Source: Chloroflexi bacterium CSP1-4 (GTDB taxonomy: Bacteria; Chloroflexota; Limnocylindria; Limnocylindrales; CSP1-4). Taken from it: a stretch of 49,900 nt of DNA. A program made the position numbers and the translations under genes. Positions 15,225-23,102 of the stretch are shown one piece after another. Below the pieces are notes generated by a model. The model ran no database searches, was not told the origin of the DNA, and was given only the letters and a program-made list of their open reading frames with translations. Position 1 is the stretch's first letter, and every line of letters begins with the position of its first letter. The stretch lies in the NCBI GenBank assembly GCA_001443375.1, contig LDXM01000021.1:1-49900 (forward strand), written 5' to 3'.

Positions 15225-16568
15225 ATGACAGCTCGACGCGTGGTGATCATGGGCGCCGCAGGGCGCGACTTCCATGACTTCAATGTCGTCTACCGCGGCG
15301 ACCCCGAGACACGCGTCGTGGCCTTCACGGCGACGCAGATCCCCGGCATCGCCGGGCGACGGTACCCCGCCGCACTCGCCGGCCGGGGCTACCCTGACGG
15401 CATCCCCATCGTCCCCGAGGAGGAGCTCGAGCGGCTCATCCACGAGGAGGCGGTGGACGAGGTCGTGTTCGCCTACAGCGACGTGCCCCACGAGACGGTC
15501 ATGCACGCCGCCTCGCGCGCCCTCGCGGGCGGCGCGGACTTCCGGCTCCTGGGCCCGCGCGCCACGATGCTCGCCAGCCGGCGGCCGGTCATCTCCGTGT
15601 GCGCCGTGCGCACCGGCGCAGGCAAGAGCCAGACCACGCGCCGCGTGGCCGCCCTCGTGCACGAGGCGGGCCTCACCCCGGTCGTGGTACGCCACCCGAT
15701 GCCCTACGGCGACCTGGCCGCCCAGGCCGTCCAGCGCTTCGCGACGCGCGACGATCTCGTCCGGCACCACACCACGATCGAGGAGCGCGAGGAGTACGAG
15801 CCGCACCTCGAGGCGGGCACGGTCGTGTATGCCGGCGTCGACTACGGCACGATCCTGGCGCAGGCCGAGCGGGAGGCCGACGTCGTGCTCTGGGACGGCG
15901 GCAACAACGACTTCCCCTTCTACCGGCCCGACCTGGCCATCGTCGTCGTGGATCCCCTGCGGCCCGGCCACGAGCTGACGCATCATCCCGGCGAAACGAA
16001 CCTGCGCATGGCCGACGCGATCGTCATCAACAAGATCGACTCGGCCGACCCGGCCGACCTGGACGCGGTCCGGGCGACCATCGCCGCCGTCAACCCGACC
16101 GCTCTCGTGCTCGAGGCCCGCTCAGCGCTGCGGCTGGACGGCGGCGACATCGCGGGCCGGCGGGTCGTCGTGGTCGAGGACGGGCCGACGCTCACGCACG
16201 GTGGCATGACCTTCGGGGCGGGCGTCGTGGCCGCGCGCCGCTTCGGCGCCGCGGAGCTCGTGGATCCGCGGCCCTACGCTGTGGGCAGCATCGCGGCGGT
16301 ACTCGCTCGTTACCCGGCCCTCGAGCCGCTCGTGCCGGCCATGGGCTACGGCGAGGAGCAGATCGCCGAGCTGCAATCGACGCTCAACGCCACGCCGGCG
16401 GACCTGGTGCTCGTGGCGACGCCGATCGACCTCGGCGCGCTGCTGCACCTGGACAAGCCGGTCATCCGCGTCCGCTACGACCTGGAGGAGGCCGGCGGCG
16501 TCTCTCTCGCGGAGATGGTGGCACCGATCCTCGAGCGGGCGCGCCGGCCCGCACATACGGCGAGGTGA
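15225..16568 (+). CDS. Cyclic 2,3-diphosphoglycerate synthetase homologue (P-loop protein)
   Basis: A 447-residue protein resembling archaeal cyclic 2,3-diphosphoglycerate synthetase. The N-terminal Rossmann part begins RRVVIMGAAGRDFHDFNVVY, followed by a P-loop domain with CAVRTGAGKSQTTRRVAALV, the diagnostic GAGKSQTTR phosphate loop, and later VVLWDGGNNDFPFY, LAIVVVDPLRPGHE and a NKID guanine/adenine-type motif in IVINKIDSADP. Archaeal enzymes make cDPG from 2,3-DPG with ATP; many bacterial relatives are annotated only as GTPases, so the product here is unproven. The ATG at 15225 starts the Rossmann strand. The downstream gene starts 4 nt after the stop. Confidence 0.85.
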   Translation: MTARRVVIMGAAGRDFHDFNVVYRGDPETRVVAFTATQIPGIAGRRYPAALAGRGYPDGIPIVPEEELERLIHEEAVDEVVFAYSDVPHETVMHAASRALAGGADFRLLGPRATMLASRRPVISVCAVRTGAGKSQTTRRVAALVHEAGLTPVVVRHPMPYGDLAAQAVQRFATRDDLVRHHTTIEEREEYEPHLEAGTVVYAGVDYGTILAQAEREADVVLWDGGNNDFPFYRPDLAIVVVDPLRPGHELTHHPGETNLRMADAIVINKIDSADPADLDAVRATIAAVNPTALVLEARSALRLDGGDIAGRRVVVVEDGPTLTHGGMTFGAGVVAARRFGAAELVDPRPYAVGSIAAVLARYPALEPLVPAMGYGEEQIAELQSTLNATPADLVLVATPIDLGALLHLDKPVIRVRYDLEEAGGVSLAEMVAPILERARRPAHTAR

Positions 16569-16572
16569 CGAG

Positions 16573-17025
16573 ATGGAACGCACGACCGCCACGCTCATCT
16601 GGATCGACGCCGAACGGGCCATCGTCTGCCGTTGGGATGGCGAGGCCACGGGCCTCGAAACGGTCGAGTCGGAGGTGCCCTCTCACCGCCGCTCGACCGG
16701 GCACGTCCGGCACGTCGCGGGCATGCGGCACGGAGGTGGGGGCGCAGCGCAGGACGCCGGGGAGCCGCATCGCCTGGAGCACCTGCGCGGCTTCCTCGCC
16801 GACATCGCCCGCATGGTGCCGCCCGGGGACCCGCTCGAGGTCATGGGCCCCGGCACCGTCCACGAGCGCCTGGCGGCGCTCCTGACCGGGGACGACCGCG
16901 AGCACGGCCGGGTGCGCGAGATCCGCTCCACGCGCTCGGGCCCGCTGACCGAGCGACAGCTCTGCGCGCGCGTCCGCGAGTTCGCCGGCGCCGCTCTACC
17001 GCGGCGACCCGTTCGCGTCGACTGA
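16573..17025 (+). CDS. Small eRF1-domain-like (translational machinery/host attachment type) protein
   Basis: A 150-residue protein. TATLIWIDAERAIVCRW matches the first strand of the bacterial eRF1-like/translational-machinery family, whose members begin AVVWIDHHEARI; the middle is histidine- and glycine-rich (GHVRHVAGMRHGGGG), and RMVPPGDPLEVMGPGTVHER matches the ILVVGPG turn. The family is thought to relate to ribosome-associated factors; no function is proven. It begins 4 nt after the cDPG-synthetase homologue and is surely cotranscribed, an association I cannot explain by a known pathway. Confidence 0.65.
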   Translation: MERTTATLIWIDAERAIVCRWDGEATGLETVESEVPSHRRSTGHVRHVAGMRHGGGGAAQDAGEPHRLEHLRGFLADIARMVPPGDPLEVMGPGTVHERLAALLTGDDREHGRVREIRSTRSGPLTERQLCARVREFAGAALPRRPVRVD

Positions 17026-17203
17026 CGCCGGGGACCAGCCGGGGTCGGGGCTACTCCGCGAGCCAGGCCGTAGGCGGGCGGGCGCGGCATTCCCGTCACT
17101 CGCATCGAGGCGCGCGGCGGCGGCGAGGTTTCAGCCACCGACCGGGAACCGGTGCCGCCCGACACCGACGCGGCATGAGAGGCGCGTGGCATGATGCCGG
17201 CCC

Positions 17204-18454
17204 ATGCGCCTGGCCCCGTACCTCGCACTGCTGCGCCGCAACCCGGCCTTCGCACGGCTCTACGCCGCGCAGCTCGTCAGCTTCGCCGGCGACTGGTTCG
17301 CGACGGTCGCCCTGCTCGGGCTCGCGCTGGAGCTGACCGGATCGGACGCAGCCGCGTCGTTCGTCCTGGTCCTGCAGGTGGGTCCCTTCTTTGTCGCCTC
17401 GCCCATCGCGGGCGTCCTGGCCGATCGCCTCGACCGGCGCCGGCTGATGGTCGCCGCCGACATGGCACGCGCCGTCGTCGCCCTCGGCTTTCTCCTTGCC
17501 CGCGATCCCTCGACGCTGTGGATCGCCCTCGTGGCCACGGCCGGCGTCTCGGCGCTCTCCGCCTTCTTCGAACCGACCTCGTCGGCCGCGCTCCCGAACC
17601 TCGTCGACGACGAGGACCTGCCCACGGCCAACGTCCTCCTCGGTTCGGCCTGGGGGACGATGCTGGCCGTCGGTGCGGCGCTCGGCGGTCTGGTGGCCGC
17701 GACGCTGGGGCGTGACGCGGCCTTCGCGCTCGACGCGGCCAGCTTCGCCGTGTCGGCCCTGCTCATCATCGGCATCCGCCGCTCGTTCGGCGGCGCGGTG
17801 GCCGGATCGGCCGTCGACAGAGACTCGGGCGGCTTCCGCGAGTCGCTCAGGGAGACGTGGACGCTGGCCCGCGGCTCGCGGCGCATCTCGGCCCTCCTGC
17901 TGGCCAAGACGACCTTCGGCGTGGGGACCGGCGTGATCTTCCTGCTGGCCGTCTTCGGCAGCCGGGTCTTCGGGGCCGGCGACGTCGGCATCGGCATCCT
18001 CTTCGCCGCTCGCGGGCTGGGCGCCCTGATCGGCCCGTTCCTCGCCCGCACCCTGGTCGGCCTCGACGACCGTGGCCTCATCGTGGGCATCGGCGCCTCC
18101 TTCGTCGGCTTCGTGTGCGCCTACCTGCTGCTGCCGCTCGCGCCGACGATCGCCGTCGCGGCCGTGCTCGTCTTCCTGGGCCACCTCGGCGGTGGGGCGC
18201 AGTGGATGCTCTCGAGCCTCGGCCTCCAGCGAGCCGTGCCGGACGCCATCCGCGGTCGGGTCTTCAGCGCCGACTACGCCCTGGTCACGCTGGCGGTGGC
18301 CGTTTCCACCCTTGTGGCCGGTGCCGTCGCATCGGCCGCGGGGCCGGCTTCCGCCCTCTACGCGCTGATGGTGCCGGCCGGGCTGGCGGCGGTCGCCTGG
18401 CTGATCTGGACGCGGCCCCTGCGCCACGCCGAGCGCGCTACACTCGACCCGTGA
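17204..18454 (+). CDS. Major facilitator superfamily exporter
   Basis: A 416-residue permease with twelve hydrophobic segments. The MFS loop motif is visible in AGVLADRLDRRRLMVAADM between helices 2 and 3, preceded by SFAGDWFATVALLGLAL in helix 1. The layout is like EntS/MFS_3-type drug or siderophore exporters. The substrate is unknown. The stop codon overlaps the thyX GTG by 3 nt (GTGA), so translation of thyX may be partly coupled, although thyX also has its own leaderless-type promoter. Confidence 0.88.
   Translation: MRLAPYLALLRRNPAFARLYAAQLVSFAGDWFATVALLGLALELTGSDAAASFVLVLQVGPFFVASPIAGVLADRLDRRRLMVAADMARAVVALGFLLARDPSTLWIALVATAGVSALSAFFEPTSSAALPNLVDDEDLPTANVLLGSAWGTMLAVGAALGGLVAATLGRDAAFALDAASFAVSALLIIGIRRSFGGAVAGSAVDRDSGGFRESLRETWTLARGSRRISALLLAKTTFGVGTGVIFLLAVFGSRVFGAGDVGIGILFAARGLGALIGPFLARTLVGLDDRGLIVGIGASFVGFVCAYLLLPLAPTIAVAAVLVFLGHLGGGAQWMLSSLGLQRAVPDAIRGRVFSADYALVTLAVAVSTLVAGAVASAAGPASALYALMVPAGLAAVAWLIWTRPLRHAERATLDP
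18439..18444 (+). promoter_or_regulatory. -10 element of a probable leaderless promoter (thyX)
   Basis: TACACT, inside the end of the MFS gene, ends 6 nt before the GTG at 18451. Confidence 0.35.
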
Positions 18455-19320
18455 GCGAGCAGCCGGTCGCGACCCCCCTCGACGTGGTGCCGCGGAGCGC
18501 GACCCCGCGGAGCCCCGCGACCCGCGACCTGGGCATGAGCGCGAAGCTCCTCTTCCCCACCCGAGAGATCGCCGAGCAGTACTACCTGCCGCTCATCTAC
18601 ACGGCCTGCCGCACCTGCTACAGCGAGCTGCGGCCGGAGGAGATCTTCGCCCGCGCGGCGGAGGGCCGGGTCGCACCGGAGAAGCAGCAGGACCTCGTGC
18701 GCAAGGTCATCGAGTCCGGGCACGGCTCGACGATCGAACACATCGTCTTCACGTTCGCCATCAGCGGCGTGACGCGTACGCTGAGCCATCAGCTGGTCCG
18801 CCACCGGGCCGGGCTGGCCTTCGACCAGCAGTCGCAGCGCTACGTCAACTACAAGCGGCCGGCCTACATGGTGCCGGGCACCATCCAGGACGCCCCGCAG
18901 GAGCTGCGCGAGCGCTACGTCGCCGAGATGGACGAGTCCCTCGCCTTCTACAGCGAGCTGCTCGAGGCGGGCGTGCCCGGCGAGGACGCGCGCTTCGTGA
19001 TGCCCAACGCGACGCGCACGAACCTGGTCATGACCACGAACCTGCGCGCGCTCATCCACATGTCCGGGCTGCGACTGTGCACGATGGCCCAGTGGGAGAT
19101 CCGGCGGCTCTTCCAGCTCATCCGCCACGAGGTCTTCGGGGTGAGCCCCTTCCTCGGCTCGTTCCTGGCCCCCAAGTGCGTGCCGCTCGGCTATTGCGAC
19201 GAGGACCGCAACCGCGACGAGCACTGCCCCATCCGGCCGCACAAGGACAACGTGCTGGCCGCATGGGCCGAGAAGAAGGCCGTGGCGAAGGCCGCCGGGC
19301 GGGAGCTGCCGACGCTCTGA
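18451..19320 (+). CDS. thyX: FAD-dependent thymidylate synthase
   Basis: A 289-residue ThyX that makes dTMP from dUMP with FAD and methylene-tetrahydrofolate. GHGSTIEHIVFTFAISGV and the ThyX motif region SHQLVRHRAGLAFDQQSQRY are clear, followed by PNATRTNLVMTTNLRALIHM with the dUMP-binding arginine helix. The spacing in the ThyX motif is RHR, eight residues, S, one more than the commonly quoted seven. The first 28 residues form an extra Pro/Ser-rich N-terminus, so an ATG at 18535 is an alternative start, but the GTG at 18451 overlaps the MFS stop and follows a leaderless-type element. No thyA is present in the window. Confidence 0.93.
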   Translation: MSEQPVATPLDVVPRSATPRSPATRDLGMSAKLLFPTREIAEQYYLPLIYTACRTCYSELRPEEIFARAAEGRVAPEKQQDLVRKVIESGHGSTIEHIVFTFAISGVTRTLSHQLVRHRAGLAFDQQSQRYVNYKRPAYMVPGTIQDAPQELRERYVAEMDESLAFYSELLEAGVPGEDARFVMPNATRTNLVMTTNLRALIHMSGLRLCTMAQWEIRRLFQLIRHEVFGVSPFLGSFLAPKCVPLGYCDEDRNRDEHCPIRPHKDNVLAAWAEKKAVAKAAGRELPTL

Positions 19321-19330
19321 GCCGCGGCGG

Positions 19331-20179
19331 TCAAGCGGCCCCGACCAGCGCGATCCAACGGCGGACGAGCCGCTCGAAGCGCGGCCCGGCCTCGTTCGCC
19401 GCGACCAGCACCTCCTCGTGGGAAAGCGGCACGCCGGTGACGCCCGCGCCGGGGTTGGTGACCAGGGAGACGCCCGCCAGCTCGAGGCCCGCCCAGCGGG
19501 CCGCGATGGCCTCGAGGACGGTGGACAAGCCGACCGCATCGGCACCCAGCGCGCGCAGCATGCGCACCTCGGCCGGGGTCTCGTAGTTGGGGCCCAGCAG
19601 GCCCGCGTAGACGCCCTCCTCCAGGACCACGTCCGCGTCCGCCGCCGCTTCGTGGAGGAGCGCCCGCAGGCGCGGGCTCCAGGCGTCCGTGAGGTCGGGG
19701 AAGCGCGGCCCGAGCAGGTCCGCGTTGGGCCCGATGAGCGGGTTCAGCCCGGTCAGGTTGAGGTGGTCCGCGATGGCCATGAGCGTCCCCGCGGGCCACG
19801 CGGCGTTGACGCCGCCGGCGGCGTTCGTGAGCAGGATCGTCCCTGCCCCGAGGCGGCCCATGAGCAGCACCGGCTGCACCACCAGGCCCGGATCGTGGCC
19901 CTCATAGACGTGCAGCCGGCCCTGCAGGAGGACGACGGGCACGCCCGCCAGGTGGCCCAGGAGCAGGCGACCGGCATGGCCAGGGGCGGATGCGGGCGGC
20001 CATCCCGGCAGGTCGCTGAACGGGATGGCCAGCGGGGCCTCGAGGGCCGCCGCCAGGCCGCCCAGCCCCGAGCCGAGGACGATCCCGATGCCGGGCACGA
20101 GGTCTGTACGGGCCCGGACGGCAGCGGCCAGAGCGTCGAGGCGGGCAGGCAGGTCGGCGGGCGCGATCCGGTCGTGCAT
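19331..20179 (-). CDS. Purine-nucleoside phosphorylase, trimeric type
   Basis: A 282-residue PNP that cleaves inosine and guanosine with phosphate. The signature is seen in GIGIVLGSGLGGLAAALE, PGWPPASAPGHAGRLLLG, LLQGRLHVYEGHD and GAGTILLTNAAGGVNAAW, with the purine site in GLLGPNYETPAEVRMLRALG and VTNPGAG. The usual VGMSTVPE is here VGLSTVLEA, a mild substitution of Met and Pro near the nucleoside site. It is convergent with thyX, 10 nt apart, so both nucleotide-metabolism genes are adjacent but separately transcribed. Confidence 0.92.
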   Translation of the reverse strand: MHDRIAPADLPARLDALAAAVRARTDLVPGIGIVLGSGLGGLAAALEAPLAIPFSDLPGWPPASAPGHAGRLLLGHLAGVPVVLLQGRLHVYEGHDPGLVVQPVLLMGRLGAGTILLTNAAGGVNAAWPAGTLMAIADHLNLTGLNPLIGPNADLLGPRFPDLTDAWSPRLRALLHEAAADADVVLEEGVYAGLLGPNYETPAEVRMLRALGADAVGLSTVLEAIAARWAGLELAGVSLVTNPGAGVTGVPLSHEEVLVAANEAGPRFERLVRRWIALVGAA

Positions 20180-20611
20180 GGCTCACGGGCAGGATAGCCT
20201 CGCCGGTCGGAGGGGGTATCGACACCGGGATGCCGATCACGCCCTTCCGACCGGCCCCGTCGGCAGCTCCGGGAAGGAGCACCGGCAGCGGGCAAGGAAG
20301 CGCCCGAAGCGACCGGCCGGTTGGGCCACCATCCATCGCTCCGTCGCTCCGTCGGCCTTGATGCGATCGCAGCCGCCGTGTGCGCCGTCGCGGGGAGCAC
20401 CACGATCGCTCGCGGTGCGGGCGCCGGGGATCGCTCCCCGTTGCCGGTAGTCTCCGACGGCCCCTTCGGGCAAGAAGAACGGTACCGGCGGCGGCGAGGA
20501 CGGGTCAACGCGGTTATCCACGAAGTTCGGGAACGGCGCGGGCGCACTGTCCACCAATCCACCGCCACTGTGGACGGAGCGTGGATAACGTGCCGGGCCG
20601 TGCCCCGGGGC
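20180..20611. other. Intergenic region between PNP and MoaA genes
   Basis: About 430 bp without a protein-like frame. It holds the TTATCCAC-type dyad at 20514-20588 and a TATCCT -10-like element 11 nt before the PNP start on the minus strand. The rest shows only a short tandem CGCTCCGT duplication near 20338-20353. Confidence 0.5.
20514..20588. promoter_or_regulatory. Nested dyad with DnaA-box-like sequences
   Basis: TTATCCACG (20514-20522) is mirrored by CGTGGATAA (20580-20588), and inside it GTCCAC (20549-20554) is mirrored by GTGGAC (20570-20575). TTATCCACG matches the DnaA box TTATCCACA at 8 of 9 positions. Four such sites in 75 bp, symmetric about 20551, are unlikely by chance at this GC content. 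It lies 24 bp after the moaA stop in the direction of moaA transcription and 334 bp upstream of the PNP gene. Confidence 0.5.
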
Positions 20612-21619
20612 TCAGCCTCCGATGCGCGACATCTCGACCTTGGGCAGCGCCGCCGTCTCCGCCGAGCGCTGCTCGGAGTACCGATCGGTCCGCGCGCCCC
20701 AGATGGCCGCGATCCGAGCGGCCAGGGCCTCGTCGCCCTCGCCGTCCCGCAGCGGAGCGCGCAGGTCGTGGCCGCTAACGGCGAAGAGGCACGTGTAGAG
20801 CTCGCCCTCGGCGGAGAGACGCGCCCGCGTGCAATCGCGGCAGAAGGGCTGCGTGACCGACGCGATGACACCCACCTCCCCGTCGCCGTCGCGGTACCGC
20901 CAGCGATCGGCCACCTCGCCCGGGTAGTTCGCCGGCACCGGCTCCAGCGGCATCTCCGCGTCGATCATGGCCACGATCCGTTCGGCCGGCACGACGTCGT
21001 CCAGCCGCCAGCCGTTGCTGTGGCCTACGTCCATGTACTCGATGAAGCGCAGGATGTGGCCGCGCTGCGCGAAGAAGCGGGCCATGGGCAGCACGCTCTC
21101 CTCGTTCATGCCCCGCCGCACGACCATGTTGATCTTGATCGGCGCCAAGCCGGCGGCCTCCGCGGCGGCGATGCCGTCGAGCACCCGCCCGACCGGGAAG
21201 TCGACGTCGTTCATGCGCCGGAAGACGTCGTCATCGAGGGAGTCGAGGCTGACCGTCACACGCCGCAGGCCCGCGTCGGCGAGGGGGCGCGCCTTCTGCG
21301 CCAGAAGCGACCCGTTCGTGGTCAGCGTCAGGTCCCGCAGGCCGGGCATCGGCGCGATGAGCTCCACGAGCCGCTCCAGGTCGCGGCGCACCAGCGGTTC
21401 GCCGCCGGTCAGGCGCACCTTCTCCACGCCCGCCGCCAGGAAGAGGCGCACGAGCCGGGCCGTCTCCTCGAAGGTGAGCAGCTCGTTCCGCTCCAGGAAG
21501 CGGAAGTCGTGGCCGAAGACCTCCTTGGGCATGCAGTACACGCAGCGGAAGTTGCAGCGGTCGGTGACCGAGACGCGGAGGTCGTGCAGCGGGCGGCCGA
21601 GGCGATCGTCGAGGCGCAC
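20612..21619 (-). CDS. moaA: GTP 3',8-cyclase MoaA
   Basis: A 335-residue radical-SAM enzyme for the first step of molybdenum cofactor synthesis. The N-terminal cluster is CNFRCVYC in [23 protein letters not shown] is in [14 protein letters not shown], and the C-terminal GTP-binding Fe-S cluster cysteines are in [21 protein letters not shown]. It ends with the double glycine SRIGG that is essential in MoaA. No other moa genes are adjacent. The GTG at 21619 is preceded 6 nt upstream by TAGGAT, a leaderless promoter signature. Confidence 0.95.
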   Translation of the reverse strand: MRLDDRLGRPLHDLRVSVTDRCNFRCVYCMPKEVFGHDFRFLERNELLTFEETARLVRLFLAAGVEKVRLTGGEPLVRRDLERLVELIAPMPGLRDLTLTTNGSLLAQKARPLADAGLRRVTVSLDSLDDDVFRRMNDVDFPVGRVLDGIAAAEAAGLAPIKINMVVRRGMNEESVLPMARFFAQRGHILRFIEYMDVGHSNGWRLDDVVPAERIVAMIDAEMPLEPVPANYPGEVADRWRYRDGDGEVGVIASVTQPFCRDCTRARLSAEGELYTCLFAVSGHDLRAPLRDGEGDEALAARIAAIWGARTDRYSEQRSAETAALPKVEMSRIGG

Positions 21620-21625
21620 CGCGCC

Positions 21626-21631
21626 ATCCTA
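21626..21631 (-). promoter_or_regulatory. -10 element of a probable leaderless promoter (moaA)
   Basis: TAGGAT on the minus strand ends 6 nt before the GTG at 21619; no ribosome site is present. Confidence 0.4.
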
Positions 21632-21728
21632 CCCCGGTTCGACGACGGGCCGGTGACCATCGGCTGCCCAGGCTCCGGGCGACCCGATGCAGTACCACCG
21701 GCCCGACCCGCCGGTACCTCTGTCCACC

Positions 21729-21757
21729 TCGAAACTGCGCACTCCCCGACCTAGCAT
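21729..21757 (+). promoter_or_regulatory. Candidate promoter of the coiled-coil/CpaE-like pair
   Basis: TCGAAA (21729-21734), a 17 nt spacer and TAGCAT (21752-21757) would start transcription about 48 nt before the ATG at 21812. Confidence 0.3.
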
Positions 21758-21811
21758 GCCCGTACGCGGGGTAACCGCACCGCACCGCCCGAAGACCGAG
21801 GATCGCTGACG

Positions 21812-23068
21812 ATGGCTTCGACCGAACAGCGCACCGGATTCCGCCTCTGGGGAGGCGGCACGCCCGCCCAGCCGGCGGAGTCCGACCAGCTCGTCGCCGA
21901 CGACGCTGCCGTGGCAACGACCGACGCCGCGCCAGCGGCAGATGAGCCGGCGGTGGCAACGACCGACGCCGCGCCAGCGGCAGATGAGCCTGCGGTGACC
22001 TCGACCGCCGTCGAGGCTCCCGCCGCCGCCCAGCCGGCGGCGCCCACCGCTGCCCGCCGGCCCGCCCGCTTCCTGGCTGACCTCGTGCGCGCCATGCGCG
22101 CCGCGGCCGAGGAGAGCCGGACCGCGACTCTCGACGCCTTCCGCCAGGACGCGAAGTCGTTCGTGGCCGGTGTCCATGCCCGCTCCGCCGCCGAGGTCGA
22201 GCAGCTGCGCCGCCTGGCCGACGACGACGTCACCGCCATCAAGGAATGGTCGAAGGGCGAGATCGCCCGCATCCGGGCCGAGACCGACGAGCAGATCTCC
22301 GGCCGCAAGCAGGAGCTGGAGCTCAGCCTCGAGGGCCACGCCGCGCTCATCGAGCGCGAGATCGACCACATGCAGGCGCGCATCACCGCCTACGAGGCGA
22401 AGATGGACGCCTTCTTCGGCGGGCTCGAGGGCGTCGAAGATGCGGGCGAGTTTGCCGCTCTGGCCGCACAGATGCCCGATCCCCCCATGCTCGAGGAGGC
22501 CGACGCCGCGGCGCGCCAGGAGGCCCTCGCCGCGCTCGTGCGCGAAACGGCTGAAGCCGCCGTCCAGGCCGAGGCCGAGGCTGAAACGGAGGCCGCGCCC
22601 GTCGCTGAAACCGAATCCGCCGTGACCACCGACCCGCGCCTCGCGGCCCTCGGGCTGGACACCCCGCTCGACGCGGCGCTCGAGCTGGAGGCCGAAGCGG
22701 CCGCCCCGCTCCAGGAGCCCATCGAGGAGCTCAGCGAGGAGTCCATCGCGGCTCGCCTGGGCGACCTCGGATCCTTGCCGATGAACGGCAGGAGCGGCCG
22801 CTCGGTGACCACGAACGTGGTCGTCGTGGGGCTCGTCAGCGTCGCCTCGATCGCCTCCTTCAAGCGCCACCTGGCCAGGCTGCCCGGCATCCAGTCGGTC
22901 GGCGTGAGCTCGGGACCGGACGGCGAGTTCGTGTTCAAGGCCACCCATGATCCCGACGTCTCGCTCGGCGACGCCGTGCCCATGCTGCCCGGCTTCGCCG
23001 CCCGCGTCGTCGCAGCCGGCGAGGGCGTGCTCAATATCTCGGCTCGGGACCCCGAGTCCGAGGCCTGA
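21812..23068 (+). CDS. Coiled-coil protein with C-terminal ferredoxin-like domain, partner of CpaE-like ATPase
   Basis: A 418-residue cytoplasmic protein of unknown family. Residues 1-85 are low-complexity Ala/Pro/Asp/Thr and include a perfect 14-residue tandem repeat. Residues about 85-210 are predicted coiled coil (LADLVRAMRAAAEESRTATL, then EIARIRAETDEQISGRKQEL), followed by an acidic Ala/Glu linker. Residues about 330-415 form a compact alpha/beta domain, TTNVVVVGLVSVASIASFKR, GIQSVGVSSGPDGEFVFKAT, with ferredoxin-like strand order. The architecture resembles scaffold or positioning proteins. The MinD/CpaE-like gene begins 34 nt downstream, suggesting that it is a partner recruited or positioned by that ATPase. 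Confidence 0.75.
   Translation: MASTEQRTGFRLWGGGTPAQPAESDQLVADDAAVATTDAAPAADEPAVATTDAAPAADEPAVTSTAVEAPAAAQPAAPTAARRPARFLADLVRAMRAAAEESRTATLDAFRQDAKSFVAGVHARSAAEVEQLRRLADDDVTAIKEWSKGEIARIRAETDEQISGRKQELELSLEGHAALIEREIDHMQARITAYEAKMDAFFGGLEGVEDAGEFAALAAQMPDPPMLEEADAAARQEALAALVRETAEAAVQAEAEAETEAAPVAETESAVTTDPRLAALGLDTPLDAALELEAEAAAPLQEPIEELSEESIAARLGDLGSLPMNGRSGRSVTTNVVVVGLVSVASIASFKRHLARLPGIQSVGVSSGPDGEFVFKATHDPDVSLGDAVPMLPGFAARVVAAGEGVLNISARDPESEA
21911..21994 (+). repeat. 42 bp tandem duplication inside the coding sequence
   Basis: Two adjacent 42 nt units (21911-21952 and 21953-21994) differ at one base. They encode two copies of VATTDAAPAADEPA and keep the frame. A recent in-frame duplication in the disordered N-terminus. 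Confidence 0.85.
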
Positions 23069-23102
23069 GCGAAACCGACCGATCCAGAAAGGGACTCGAT
23101 AC

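Noticed and set aside
20180..20611. Chromosomal replication origin
   Set aside because: DnaA-box-like sites are present, but there is no AT-rich unwinding region and no dnaA, dnaN or gidA/parAB neighbours, so only a DnaA-box-like cluster is claimed.
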